From Novosphingobium indicum (GTDB lineage: Bacteria; Pseudomonadota; Alphaproteobacteria; Sphingomonadales; Sphingomonadaceae): a stretch of DNA of 64,000 bases. A program made the position numbers and the translations under genes. Of the stretch, positions 33,254 through 42,133 are shown piece by piece; position 1 is the first letter of the stretch; each line of letters opens with the position of its first letter. Under the pieces are notes generated by a model. The model was not told the origin of the DNA and did no database searches. It saw only the letters and a program-made list of their open reading frames with translations. Where the stretch lies: NCBI RefSeq assembly GCF_014645195.1, contig NZ_BMLK01000011.1, positions 1 through 64,000 of the forward strand, given 5' to 3'.

Positions 33254-34588
33254 TTGACCGATCTTGATGCCGCGGGCGCGCCGGATGCGTCTTGTACTGC
33301 GAAAATATCGGGATGCTCACGCCATTATCCGTGGTACGTGCTTGGTATATTGACGCTTGCCCAGACGTGCCATGGCATCGATCGCGCGATCATCGGCCTT
33401 GTCCTTGCACCTCTGGGGCGGGAATTTTTCCTTTCCGATGGCGAGCTGGGATTTCTTGCCGGCTTTGCCTACGGCATTTTCTTTGCGCTTGCTGCCCTTC
33501 CTTTTGGTTTCGCGGCCGACACTTTCAATCGGCGCAACCTTATGACCGTAGCGCTGTCGCTATGGAGCGGGGCGACAGCGCTGTGCGGTCTGGCAACCGG
33601 ATTTTGGACATTGATGCTGGGACGGGCCGCAGTGGGTACCGCCGAGGCTGCAGGGTCGCCTACAGGGATGTCTCTGATCAGTGACTATTTCGGAAAGGAC
33701 CGGCGGGCGACGGCCATTGGCATCTGGTATCTCAGTTCCGGGATAGGGCTGGCCATCGCGTTTGTAGTGGGGGGCGCGATCGTCGAGCAATGGGGGTGGC
33801 GCTGGGCGTTTGCCGCTGCGGGGGTTCCTGGGCTGCTTCTTGCCCCCGTGCTGTTCTTGACGGTCCGTGAGCCGCCGAGAGGCGGTCAGGACGGACCGGA
33901 TGAAGTAGTAAGCGATGAACAGCAACAGCTAAGCTTGCCTGCCCGCCTGCGGCTGCTGGCCGCAAGGCCGGGCTTGCTTTACTGCATTTTCGCAATCGTG
34001 ATGATCGCCACCGGCATTTACGGCATGAGCACGTGGCTGTCGACCTATTTGATCAGGGTTTATGATGTGCCGATTGGGCGTTCGGGAATGATCATTGCCG
34101 GTGCCTATGGCGGTCTGGGATCGCTTGGCGGGTTTCTGGCCGGCGGGGCTATCGACTGGGTCAACCGGCGCCGAAACGGCTTCGAGCCTGCGCTAACTGC
34201 CCGGTTCGGAGCGGCCATACCGATCCTCACAGCCCTTGCCGGCCTAGGCATGGTCATGGTGTCTGACTATGCAACCATGCTCGTCATGCTCATGGCCTGC
34301 GGCTTCCTCAGCGCGTCCTACAACGGACCGATATATGCCGTAATCGTCACAATAGCGGGACCTCGCCTTCGCGGGCTGGCGGTCTCTACGGTGCAACTGG
34401 GCGCCAATCTGGTGGGGGTCGGGGCGGGCGCCTATCTCATCGGCGCGGTCAGCGACTACGTTGGCGGAGTTGGCGGCGTCGCCTGGGGGATAGGAGCCGC
34501 CATGCTGTTCACGTTCGCGGGAGGCATATTGTTGCTGCTGGGCGCGCGGGCTATCGATCAGGATAGAAAGCGCAGTCTGGCGGCATAA
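33254..34588 (+). CDS. major facilitator superfamily transporter
   Basis: 444 aa with 12 predicted helices. The MFS loop between helices 2 and 3 reads LPFGFAADTFNRRNLM, and the second half has a related FLAGGAIDWVNRR. HGIDRAIIGLVLAPLGREF opens helix 1. The family resembles aromatic-acid/spinster-type carriers, so it may import a substrate or intermediate. The best start is a TTG at 33254 with GGGAGAG upstream. No copy of the shared operator is visible in front of it. Confidence 0.85.
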   Translation: MTDLDAAGAPDASCTAKISGCSRHYPWYVLGILTLAQTCHGIDRAIIGLVLAPLGREFFLSDGELGFLAGFAYGIFFALAALPFGFAADTFNRRNLMTVALSLWSGATALCGLATGFWTLMLGRAAVGTAEAAGSPTGMSLISDYFGKDRRATAIGIWYLSSGIGLAIAFVVGGAIVEQWGWRWAFAAAGVPGLLLAPVLFLTVREPPRGGQDGPDEVVSDEQQQLSLPARLRLLAARPGLLYCIFAIVMIATGIYGMSTWLSTYLIRVYDVPIGRSGMIIAGAYGGLGSLGGFLAGGAIDWVNRRRNGFEPALTARFGAAIPILTALAGLGMVMVSDYATMLVMLMACGFLSASYNGPIYAVIVTIAGPRLRGLAVSTVQLGANLVGVGAGAYLIGAVSDYVGGVGGVAWGIGAAMLFTFAGGILLLLGARAIDQDRKRSLAA

Positions 34589-34787
34589 GGCGCCCAAGGT
34601 CAACGGGTGAAACTGCAGGATCACGAACGGGGCGGCAGCGGCAGGCCCATTCTGGCAAGGTCCTCTGTTGCAGTCCCGCTGCCGGTGCGTCACGGCGTGT
34701 TCGTGAAGCGTTTGCCGCTTCGAAGTTTGGGCAGGCGTTGGGCCTGGCTTCGTATCGGGCCTGACACGATGCGCGCTATCTCAGCCG

Positions 34788-35543
34788 TTACAGGCTGAAG
34801 CCGCCATCCACGATCAAGGTTTGCCCGGTGATGTATTCGGCCTGCCCGGATGCCAGGAACGCCACGGCGTTCGCGATATCCTTGCCATGGCCAAAGCGCC
34901 GCAGTGCGATCCGCTTGCGCTGGCTTTCCCAGATTTCTGGCGTGTAGAGCGACTGGAGGAAATCGGCTCCCAGTCCGGCATCGATAATTCCTGGAGCGAC
35001 CGCGTTGGCTCGTATGCCGAAGCGTCCTTCTTCCTTGGCGATGGCCCGGCTCAGCGCCTCGATCCCCGCCTTGGGCACGGACGACAGGGCGTCCCCGGGC
35101 GGAAAGCAATAATTCGCTACCGAGACCACCGATACAAAATTGCCGAAACCCTGATCACGGAAATGGGGAAGGGTGGCCGCGATGATCCGGGTGAAGCCGA
35201 TCAGTTCAACTTCGATCACCTCGCGCCACTGATCTTCGGAGATCATGCTGACAAACGGTTGTTCGATCGCCACGCCGCCAGCAAAGATCATCGTTCCGAT
35301 CGCACCGAAGCGTTCCACGGTCGCGCGAATGCCGGATTCGATCGAAGTGCGATCCGAAAGATCGCAGGAAACGGCTATTGCCTGCTTTTTGGTGTCGCCC
35401 ATGGCTTCAATGACGGCATGCGCTTTGCCGGGGGCCGAGCGATAGCCGACCGACACGCCTTCCCATTCTGAGGCGAGACGGTGACAAATCTCGCGACCCA
35501 GGCCGCCGGTCCCGCCCACTACGAAGGCTGCCCCGCGGTTCAA
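34788..35543 (-). CDS. SDR-fold protein lacking the catalytic tyrosine
   Basis: 251 aa with the SDR cofactor loop (GGTGGLG) and the C-terminal ITGQTLIVDGGFSL of FabG-like enzymes. However, the Tyr-x3-Lys motif reads SSVPK: Lys is kept but Tyr is Ser, and the NNAG motif is replaced by AGG. It may be a non-catalytic or altered-mechanism member. It overlaps the alpha/beta hydrolase by 4 bp and is the last gene of the minus-strand unit from 38991. The 199-bp gap to the MFS stop shows nothing else. Confidence 0.75.
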   Translation of the reverse strand: MNRGAAFVVGGTGGLGREICHRLASEWEGVSVGYRSAPGKAHAVIEAMGDTKKQAIAVSCDLSDRTSIESGIRATVERFGAIGTMIFAGGVAIEQPFVSMISEDQWREVIEVELIGFTRIIAATLPHFRDQGFGNFVSVVSVANYCFPPGDALSSVPKAGIEALSRAIAKEEGRFGIRANAVAPGIIDAGLGADFLQSLYTPEIWESQRKRIALRRFGHGKDIANAVAFLASGQAEYITGQTLIVDGGFSL

Positions 35544-36388
35544 AGCGGCATGTGCCTGGCGAGATGCTGCAACAGGCGCTCAGCGAAGCTGTCGTTGCGG
35601 TCACCCGTGAACATATGACCGACACCAGCGGCGGTTTCGACCTCAAGTTGCGGCGTCAGGTCCTTGAAGCGTTGCACGCTCTCTTTCGACACGATCTCGC
35701 TGAGTTCGGCGCGGACGAGGACGACGGGGGTCGTGACGCGCCGGGCCGCAGCTACCAACGCCTCGGCTTCAGACGGCGGATGCAGGAATTGGGGCTCCGC
35801 AGTACGCGGGTCCCAATGCCAGAATAGCCGCCCGTCCTGTTCGCGCATGGCCTTGGCAAGGCCCGAAACATCGGGCAGCAGCGGCTGACCTAGATGCTGA
35901 TTAAGGGCTGCGGCCGCTTGTTCCAGAGAGGTGAAGCCGGCTTCACTAGCCTTGAAGAAAGCCCGAATTTCATTGACCCCGGTGTCGTGAATGTGGGGCG
36001 CAACATCGGCCAGCATGATCAGGCGTACCAGGTCGGGATGGCGCGATCCACCCACAAGTGCCGATTGTCCTCCGCGCGACGCGCCGACCAGGGCCGAAGG
36101 ACGACCCAGTGCCTGGAGAACGGCTTCGACATCGCGACCATAAGCTTCAAGAAGATAGTCGCCATTCGTAGCCCAGCCACTTTCACCGTGACCGCGCAAG
36201 TCGAAGGTTATCCCATAGTAACCCGCCTGCGCCACGCGGCGCGCCGAACCCGTCCATGACCGGCGGCTTTGGCCGCCTCCGTGGAAGAAGCACACCGGTG
36301 GGGCCGCCGGATCGCCATAGGCGTCGGCGGCTAGGGTCAAACCGTCGCCGGGCACGTTTATCCGGTTCTTGGCGATCGTGCCCGGCAA
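35540..36388 (-). CDS. alpha/beta-fold hydrolase
   Basis: 282 aa. Oxyanion segment HGGGQSRRSW near residue 35, nucleophile elbow GASRGG (Ser about 104) and the catalytic His in GVGHMFTG near 257. It resembles C-C bond hydrolases and esterases. Overlaps the SDR-like gene by 4 bp and follows the VOC gene by 6 bp within the beta-oxidation block. Confidence 0.8.
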   Translation of the reverse strand: MPGTIAKNRINVPGDGLTLAADAYGDPAAPPVCFFHGGGQSRRSWTGSARRVAQAGYYGITFDLRGHGESGWATNGDYLLEAYGRDVEAVLQALGRPSALVGASRGGQSALVGGSRHPDLVRLIMLADVAPHIHDTGVNEIRAFFKASEAGFTSLEQAAAALNQHLGQPLLPDVSGLAKAMREQDGRLFWHWDPRTAEPQFLHPPSEAEALVAAARRVTTPVVLVRAELSEIVSKESVQRFKDLTPQLEVETAAGVGHMFTGDRNDSFAERLLQHLARHMPL

Positions 36389-36394
36389 GGGATC

Positions 36395-36949
36395 TTACCC
36401 GGCCGTTACCGGCGGAACCATTTCGGCAAAGGAGGGGTGTTCGCCCGGGCCCTTGTAGGCGAATTTGCCGGGAGCATGGTGCCATTTGCCGTCGTTGCGG
36501 CTTTCATAGGGTGAGGCGACTTCGATCAGGCAGCCATGCGTGCTCTTGGCACCAACCCAGCTCCACTTCTGCCAGGTCATGTCGGGATCGTTGTAGGTCT
36601 GGCCATCGCCGGGCAGGTGGAGCCCCTCGGCCTTCAGCTTTTCCATAGCTCCGGGAACATCGTCCGTCGAATAGCACAAGTGGTGTACATGCTCGCCGAC
36701 CTTGTCGAGGCGATTGCCCATCGGTGTGCCGGGGGCGGGCTGGATGAACTGGATTTCCGTACCGCCATTGTTGACGAAGGTGGCCCACTTCATGCCTGCA
36801 TCGTCGCCACTGGAGAACTCGTCATACTTGACGATCCGCTCTTCCAGCGATGCGGGATCGAGCACGCGCAGGATGCGCGTCCAGTCGTCGATGGCCTTGT
36901 CGAGATCACGGACGACCATGCAAACGTGAGCGAAAGGTCCACTAGGCAT
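36395..36949 (-). CDS. VOC-family (glyoxalase/epimerase-like) protein
   Basis: 184 aa. Two VOC repeats with metal-ligand candidates His8 in PFAHVCMVVRD, Glu in TEIQFIQPA, His in VHHLCYSTDD and Glu in GCLIEVASPYE: the H-E-H-E layout of methylmalonyl-CoA epimerase and glyoxalase I. GAGGAGATAG precedes the ATG at 36949. Its place among acyl-CoA enzymes favours an epimerase or lyase on a CoA ester. Confidence 0.75.
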   Translation of the reverse strand: MPSGPFAHVCMVVRDLDKAIDDWTRILRVLDPASLEERIVKYDEFSSGDDAGMKWATFVNNGGTEIQFIQPAPGTPMGNRLDKVGEHVHHLCYSTDDVPGAMEKLKAEGLHLPGDGQTYNDPDMTWQKWSWVGAKSTHGCLIEVASPYESRNDGKWHHAPGKFAYKGPGEHPSFAEMVPPVTAG

Positions 36950-36968
36950 ACAACTATCTCCTCGAATT

Positions 36969-37358
36969 TCAGATTTGCACGATTGCTGTGCCGGCGTTGA
37001 CCGTGCCGCGGCCCTTGACGTCGAGGGCAAACTCGCATGTCACTGCATTGCCCTCGATCGCCGTGACCTTGCCGGTCACCACAGCGCTGTCGCCGCCATA
37101 GACGTTATCCAGGAAGCGCGAATCCATCGCCTTGATCGTTCCGCCGGGAAACGCCTGCATCAGCATGTTCATCATGTAGGCGACATTGATCGGGCCCTGA
37201 TTGATGACCCGGTCGCCCAGGCCCTTGGCCTTGACCACTTCGACATCAAGGTGGATCGGGTTGGGATCGGCCAGAAACACGGCCCACTGCTTCATGGCTT
37301 CCGGACTTACGCTGACGATAGTGAAAGGCGGCAGTTCGTCTCCGACGGCGTAACTCAT
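36969..37358 (-). CDS. MaoC-like hydratase, catalytic half
   Basis: 129 aa hot-dog protein with the hydratase motif around ADPNPIHLDVEVVKAKGLGDRVINQG (Asp/His dyad of R-hydratases). The start overlaps the stop of the next gene upstream by 4 bp. It pairs with the 37355-37813 product in a heterodimeric enoyl-CoA hydratase, as in the ChsH1/ChsH2 enzyme of steroid side-chain degradation. Confidence 0.8.
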   Translation of the reverse strand: MSYAVGDELPPFTIVSVSPEAMKQWAVFLADPNPIHLDVEVVKAKGLGDRVINQGPINVAYMMNMLMQAFPGGTIKAMDSRFLDNVYGGDSAVVTGKVTAIEGNAVTCEFALDVKGRGTVNAGTAIVQI

Positions 37359-37813
37359 GCTGCGAACTCCTTGCGTGGCAGGACCCAGACATTGTCGGTT
37401 TCCAGAACCTGCGTACCGTCGAGCAAGTGGAGGCGGAGGCGATAAGTGAGCACGTCCATGACGCCCAGCTTGCGGCTGCGTTTGCGCACCAGGCTCAGAA
37501 TTTCGCCTGTAACCTTATAGCTTTCGCCGACTTTGAGCGGCGCAGCGAAACGAACGCCGCTGCTGCCCATCATCGGGCCGTCCTCGACATCAAACTCGCA
37601 AGCTTCGCAAACCCCGGCCACGGTCTTGCCCATCGCGACCTGGGTCGCGACGTAATAGTAGATGGGGTGGGCCGTTCCGTCCGCCGCAGGCTCGATCCCG
37701 GTCGAGCGGCACATCGCAGCGTTTTCCTCAGCCGTGATCGTAAACACCTTGGTGCCGTCCAGCGAGGTGCCGGCAGCGGGCGGTGCGGGGGGCAGTTCGT
37801 CAAGCTCGCTCAT
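37355..37813 (-). CDS. MaoC-like dehydratase partner (FAS1-type N-terminal domain)
   Basis: 152 aa hot-dog domain without the catalytic Asp/His motif: VFTITAEENAAMCRSTGIEPAADGTAHPIYYYVA, then KVGESYKVTGEI and RSRKLGVMDVLTYRLRL. Such domains form the substrate tunnel of heteromeric hydratases acting on bulky CoA esters. ATGA overlap with the catalytic half, and 14 bp from the acyl-CoA dehydrogenase upstream. Confidence 0.75.
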   Translation of the reverse strand: MSELDELPPAPPAAGTSLDGTKVFTITAEENAAMCRSTGIEPAADGTAHPIYYYVATQVAMGKTVAGVCEACEFDVEDGPMMGSSGVRFAAPLKVGESYKVTGEILSLVRKRSRKLGVMDVLTYRLRLHLLDGTQVLETDNVWVLPRKEFAA

Positions 37814-37827
37814 AACATAAGTGGTCC

Positions 37828-38991
37828 CTAGAATGAACGCGGCAGACCGAGACTCTCGGCGATCGTGTTGCGCACCATTTCATTGCTGATCGGCGTCATG
37901 CGCAGGATGCGATGGTCGCGCCAGTACCGCTGCATGTCGGTTTCGGCAGAATACCCCATGCCGCCCAGAATCTGGATACCCAGGTCCGCCGCCTTCACGG
38001 CATTTTCCGTGGCCACCATCTTGAGCATGTTCGCCTCGACTCCGCAGGGCATGCCGTTGGCCTGCATCCAGGCGACGTTGTTGAGCAGCAACTCGGTGGT
38101 CTTCTGCCAGGTTGCGATGTCGGCCACGTAATGCTGGAGCACTTGGAACCGGCCAATGATACCGCCGAAGGCCTTGCGCTGCTTCATGTAGTCGAGCGCG
38201 TCTTCCAGAACCCCGTCGATTGCGCCCAGGCACTGCGCTCCGACCATGATGCGTTCGTTGTTGAGTGTCGGCAGCATCGCATACCAGGCCTGGCCCGGCT
38301 CACCCAGCACGTCCTCGTCCGGGACAAAGACGTCTTCGTAGTGCACTTCACACGACCCCATCGCACGCATTCCCAGCTTTGGAAGCAGTGACGTGGTGAT
38401 GCCGGGCGACTTGGCATCGACAAAGAACATGGTCAGGCCATGGTGCTTTTTCTCGACGTTCTTGTCGGTACGGGCGAGGACCAGTAGCCTGTCTGCAGCT
38501 TTGGCGCCGGTCGTCCACATTTTGGCGCCATTGAGGCACCAGCCGCCATCGACCTTTTCGGCATGGGTCTTCATAGCCCCCAGCACGTCCGTGCCGCCGT
38601 CAGGTTCGGTCATGGACAGTGAGACACGCAGTTGCCCTTGCGCCATGGGTCGCAGCCAGCGGTTCTTCTGTTCCTCCGTGCCGACAGCGCCGATGGTCTT
38701 GGCGCCGCCAAAGGATGTCAGGCCCCAGACCCACAACAGACCGCCTGCAGTCCGTGCGAATTCGCGGGCGAAGATCATCTGCATCATGACGTCGCCGCCA
38801 AGGCCGTCATATTCCTCGGGAATGCCGATGCCGAAGAATCCCTGCTCGGTCAGCTTGTCCCACAGCGCATAGGGGTAATTTTCTTCGTCAGCCTCCAGCG
38901 AGCGCATCCAGTCTTTGGGCGCTTCGGCATCGACCCAACGCCGTACAACGTCGCGAAATGACCGTTGCTCCTCAGTCAGCGAAAAATCCAT
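37828..38991 (-). CDS. acyl-CoA dehydrogenase
   Basis: 387 aa, clear duplicate of 14795-15958 with identical length and the same ends (MDF...SLGLPRSF). Motifs: SMTEPDGGTDVLGAM, TLNNERIMVGAQCLG and ILGGMGYSAETDMQRYWRD. The GTSE-loop Glu is again replaced (TPISNEM), with the NNER Glu as probable base. It heads the hydratase/VOC/hydrolase unit; operator copy 10 is centred 62 bp upstream. Confidence 0.9.
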   Translation of the reverse strand: MDFSLTEEQRSFRDVVRRWVDAEAPKDWMRSLEADEENYPYALWDKLTEQGFFGIGIPEEYDGLGGDVMMQMIFAREFARTAGGLLWVWGLTSFGGAKTIGAVGTEEQKNRWLRPMAQGQLRVSLSMTEPDGGTDVLGAMKTHAEKVDGGWCLNGAKMWTTGAKAADRLLVLARTDKNVEKKHHGLTMFFVDAKSPGITTSLLPKLGMRAMGSCEVHYEDVFVPDEDVLGEPGQAWYAMLPTLNNERIMVGAQCLGAIDGVLEDALDYMKQRKAFGGIIGRFQVLQHYVADIATWQKTTELLLNNVAWMQANGMPCGVEANMLKMVATENAVKAADLGIQILGGMGYSAETDMQRYWRDHRILRMTPISNEMVRNTIAESLGLPRSF

Positions 38992-39045
38992 TGTCGTTCC
39001 TGTTCCTTTGCCGGAACACCAGACACGCCCGGTGCCCTGTCAAAA

Positions 39046-39061
39046 CCTACCAATCTATAGG
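39046..39061. promoter_or_regulatory. shared 16-bp operator, copy 10 (CCTAC-N6-ATAGG, both halves perfect)
   Basis: Reads CCTACCAATCTATAGG; centre 62 bp before 38991. It overlaps the stop codon of the FMN reductase gene (39055-39057), so a new promoter begins inside the run of minus-strand genes. Confidence 0.65.
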
Positions 39062-39609
39062 GTGGGAGGGACGAAGTGGAACATTTGGTCAATCATCATG
39101 CCAATTTGGTCAGGCACTGGCGCTTGCTCGACAGGATCACCGTCACTGCCAGCTGTGTTGATCGCAATGCCCAGAGGCGTCGGCCAGCCTCGAAGCGCGT
39201 GCGTGATCGCCCGAAGCTGCTGGAGCGTTGCGACGGCGGCCTGCCATCCGGCAGCGGTTGCAATGCTGCCTACCGGGAGGCCGTCGAAATAGCAGCGCTC
39301 ATCCCGGCTTAAATCCTCAACATAATCAAGCGCGTTCTTCACGAAGCCGGATATTGCGCCATGATAACCCGGCGAACCAATTATAACGGCATCAGCAGAC
39401 CGGAGTGTGGCAATATATGCGCGCGCAGCTTCGGACCTATCGGCAGACTCCGGTGCGTAATGTGGGAAGTTGATTGCCTCGCCGGATAGCAATGTGGTGC
39501 GAGCGCCTTTCGTCTCGGCAATCGAAAGAGCCTTCCGAAGGGCGCGCTCGGTCGAAGAGTAAGCGCGCATGGTGCCGCCAATAGCGACAAAATGAAGTTG
39601 GCGAGTCAA
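39055..39609 (-). CDS. NADPH-dependent FMN reductase
   Basis: 184 aa flavodoxin-like reductase: IGGTMRAYSSTERALRKAL near residue 10 (FMN phosphate loop), SPGYHGAISGFVKNALDYVEDL near 100-120 and VATLQQLRAITHALRGW. Such proteins supply reduced flavin to two-component monooxygenases; the HsaA-like protein at 19481 (and originally the one at 1-1091) would be natural clients. The start overlaps the SDR stop by 4 bp. Confidence 0.85.
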   Translation of the reverse strand: MTRQLHFVAIGGTMRAYSSTERALRKALSIAETKGARTTLLSGEAINFPHYAPESADRSEAARAYIATLRSADAVIIGSPGYHGAISGFVKNALDYVEDLSRDERCYFDGLPVGSIATAAGWQAAVATLQQLRAITHALRGWPTPLGIAINTAGSDGDPVEQAPVPDQIGMMIDQMFHFVPPTL

Positions 39610-40382
39610 ATCGAAAGCCCTCCCTCGACCGGTATGATAGAACCCGTCACATAGGCGCCGGCACGCGATGCGAGATAAATGGCTGTGCCGGCCAGATCTT
39701 CCGGTGTACCCACACGGCCGCGCGGCACCATGTCTTCGATCATCTTGCGCATTTCATCAGACGTGATGACGGTCATTTCGGATTCAAAGAACCCGGGGGC
39801 GATCACATTCGCGGTGATGTGGTCTCGGCCGAGCCGTTTGGCGAGGCCCTTGGCCATCCAGTGGATCGCTCCCTTGGACGCCTGATAGGCATAGTTTTCC
39901 TTGGGTCCGACTTTCAGTGCGCCGACCGAGCCGATATTGATCAGCGACGCGGGGCGGTCCGCGGTGCCGCCTGCGCGCAGTAGCGGCAGGAACTTCTGCA
40001 GGATGAAGAACGGAGCCTTCAGATTGAGATCGACTACGGGATCCCAGTCTTCCTCGCTATAATCGTCGATGGGGGCTTCTGCCATCGTCCCGGCATTGTT
40101 GACCAGAATGTGCAGCGCAGCTTCTTTGGTGGCCACGCGGGCCGCCAAAGCTTCGATTCCGGGCAGAGTCGAAACGTCTGCGGCGAGCCCGATGCAGGCC
40201 CCGCCCGTTGTTTCGCTGATTTCCCGCGCAGCGGTAAGGACTTTGGCTTCCGTGCGGGCGCAGATATAAACCTTGGCGCCCGCCATTGCGAGCCCCGTTG
40301 CGATATGCTTGCCGATCCCGGCCGATCCGCCGGTGACCATGGCCACGCGGCCTTCGACGGAGAACAGATCGGCCACGTTCAT
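39606..40382 (-). CDS. short-chain dehydrogenase/reductase
   Basis: 258 aa with TGGSAGIG, VNNAG, Ser in NIGSVG and YQASK, close in style to 53318-54094 (both have LVNNAGxxxEAPIDD/ GFF...M features and the C-terminal GAYVTGSxIPVEGG). Starts with a 4-bp overlap on the hydrolase and ends with a 4-bp overlap on the FMN reductase. Confidence 0.85.
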   Translation of the reverse strand: MNVADLFSVEGRVAMVTGGSAGIGKHIATGLAMAGAKVYICARTEAKVLTAAREISETTGGACIGLAADVSTLPGIEALAARVATKEAALHILVNNAGTMAEAPIDDYSEEDWDPVVDLNLKAPFFILQKFLPLLRAGGTADRPASLINIGSVGALKVGPKENYAYQASKGAIHWMAKGLAKRLGRDHITANVIAPGFFESEMTVITSDEMRKMIEDMVPRGRVGTPEDLAGTAIYLASRAGAYVTGSIIPVEGGLSI

Positions 40383-41119
40383 GCCGACACCTTGCGGCCG
40401 ACGATCTTGAGGATAAGGTCTACCGTGCCCTCGGGGTCGCCGACGAGCAGCGCATGATCGCCCGGATGCTGATGCATCGTCCAGCCGAGCGCGCGGGCGC
40501 GTTCGTGCATGGCGGTCATGACGGTGACTGCGGCCGCAATGTAGTCCACCGGCTGCTTGATCGTTTCCGCCCCAACGGCGATCCGGCCCGCCGTGGCCTT
40601 CATCGGCTGATCGGACAACTTGTCCAGCAGCCATTGCTCGCGGGCAGGGTCCATCAGGTGTGGGTGTTCCTTGGCGGCGGCGCGCTGCATCTCGTGCACG
40701 CCTGAGCCGACAGGGCCTTCGCCGGCTTCCAGCATGGCATCCAGGGTGGCGACGTGCTCTTCGGGCATATAGCCCATCAGCGAGGCAATCCGTTCGCCCG
40801 AATAGGGCACGATGGCGTCGAGATAGATGACAGAGGCAATCCGGTCGCCGACTTGTGCGATCACGCCGGGCGCTACGGTGCCGGCATAGCTGTGCGCGAC
40901 GAGGATCACATCATGAAGGTCTTCATATTTGAAGACATTGACGATGTCCTGCACATGGGTCGCGTTGCCGACGTCGCGGCCGGTCAGGTGCTCGCGCTCA
41001 CCGAAGCCGGTGAACGTCGGCGTATAGACGGTGTGGCCCTTGGCCTCCAGCAGGGCGCGGACATATTTCCATGTCCAGCCGCCCATGCCGCCGCCGTGAA
41101 GAAGTACGAACGTGCTCAT
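40379..41119 (-). CDS. alpha/beta hydrolase
   Basis: 246 aa, small esterase/hydroxynitrile-lyase-like hydrolase: LLHGGGMGGWTWKYV, nucleophile in VAHSYAGTVAP (Ser about 78) and catalytic His in HPGDHALLVGD near the end. In this position it could hydrolyse the meta-cleavage product or an ester. The start at 41119 follows directly on the dioxygenase stop (6-bp gap). Confidence 0.8.
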   Translation of the reverse strand: MSTFVLLHGGGMGGWTWKYVRALLEAKGHTVYTPTFTGFGEREHLTGRDVGNATHVQDIVNVFKYEDLHDVILVAHSYAGTVAPGVIAQVGDRIASVIYLDAIVPYSGERIASLMGYMPEEHVATLDAMLEAGEGPVGSGVHEMQRAAAKEHPHLMDPAREQWLLDKLSDQPMKATAGRIAVGAETIKQPVDYIAAAVTVMTAMHERARALGWTMHQHPGDHALLVGDPEGTVDLILKIVGRKVSA

Positions 41120-41124
41120 GGTTT

Positions 41125-42081
41125 TTACGCCTCCGCCGGTTCTGTGTTCTGGATGAATTCCGGGAAAGGGTCCGGCCCCCATAGGAACATGCTGTCCTCG
41201 GGGGCGTGGTTCTCCGCAGGCCAGTCCACGTTGTGCGGAATGAAATCGATGTCTGCGGAATATTCGCTGAAGCTGCCCCAGGGGTCACGCACGTAATAGA
41301 AATAGTTGGCGCCCAGGACGTGCTGACCGAGGCCCCAGTTAGGCCCGTATCCTGCGCGGGACATGGCCGCGCCGCCAAGGCCGATTTCCTGAATCGATCC
41401 CATGTCCCAACTGTTGTGGTGCATGCCGCGGCGATCGGAAAGGACCAGGGCCAACAAGTGATGATCGCTGCCATGGACGCCATGGAGGAACGCGACAGCC
41501 GGCTCGCTCTTGTCCGACAGGCGCAGCCCCAGGGTCTTCTCGTAGAATTCGATGGCGGCGTTCACGTCCGTCGTGAAGATCGCGAAGTGTGACAGGCGGC
41601 GCGGATGAACCTGCGGCGCCTGGCTGTTCAGGATCGCGCCCGATGTGCCGGGGGCGGCACTGGGCGAGGTGAACGCGCACTTTTCGTCGGGAGTGGCCTT
41701 CTCGCCGACGCGGACATTCAGCGGCAGCTTGTCGAAACCCTCGAACCAGATGCCATCCGGATCCGCGCCAACTGGCGGGTCGATATATGTCACACCGCAT
41801 GCGTCGAGGTGCTTGCGGAACGCATCGATCTCGTCGGCATAGACGCCAAAGCTCAGGTAACGCAGCTTCCTGGCGCCGTTGCCCTTGGTGATGACGGCCC
41901 AGCAATGCGGATGGTCCTTGGTATAGAGCTCGAGCGCACCGTCCCTGTCTCGAACCTCGAGACCGAAGAGCGTGTAGAACGTCCGGGCCTCTTCTAGGTC
42001 GGGCACTTGCAAAGCAAAATGGTCGATCGAGTGGACGCCCAGCACATGGGGCCGGCGGCCGGATTTCACTTGGTCTTTCAT
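41125..42081 (-). CDS. type I extradiol ring-cleavage dioxygenase (VOC fold)
   Basis: 318 aa, paralogue of the protein at 1110-2051. Fe(II) ligands: His in LSHFAIFTTDV, His in MHHNSWDMG and Glu in FSEYSADID; DHHLLAL and YVRDPW are conserved. Both paralogues end with a shared LWGP.P tail. It should cleave a catecholic intermediate. It is flanked by an alpha/beta hydrolase and an FAH-type hydrolase, the usual partners of meta-cleavage. Confidence 0.85.
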   Translation of the reverse strand: MKDQVKSGRRPHVLGVHSIDHFALQVPDLEEARTFYTLFGLEVRDRDGALELYTKDHPHCWAVITKGNGARKLRYLSFGVYADEIDAFRKHLDACGVTYIDPPVGADPDGIWFEGFDKLPLNVRVGEKATPDEKCAFTSPSAAPGTSGAILNSQAPQVHPRRLSHFAIFTTDVNAAIEFYEKTLGLRLSDKSEPAVAFLHGVHGSDHHLLALVLSDRRGMHHNSWDMGSIQEIGLGGAAMSRAGYGPNWGLGQHVLGANYFYYVRDPWGSFSEYSADIDFIPHNVDWPAENHAPEDSMFLWGPDPFPEFIQNTEPAEA

Positions 42082-42133
42082 GCTGTCCTCCCTGCGCGGG
42101 GCCGGGCGGCTCTATCGAGCCGCCCGTGTCGTT

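Noticed and set aside
34550-34567. CTATCGATCAGGATAG near the MFS stop
   Set aside because: Half-sites are spaced 2 bp too far apart and it lies inside the coding sequence.
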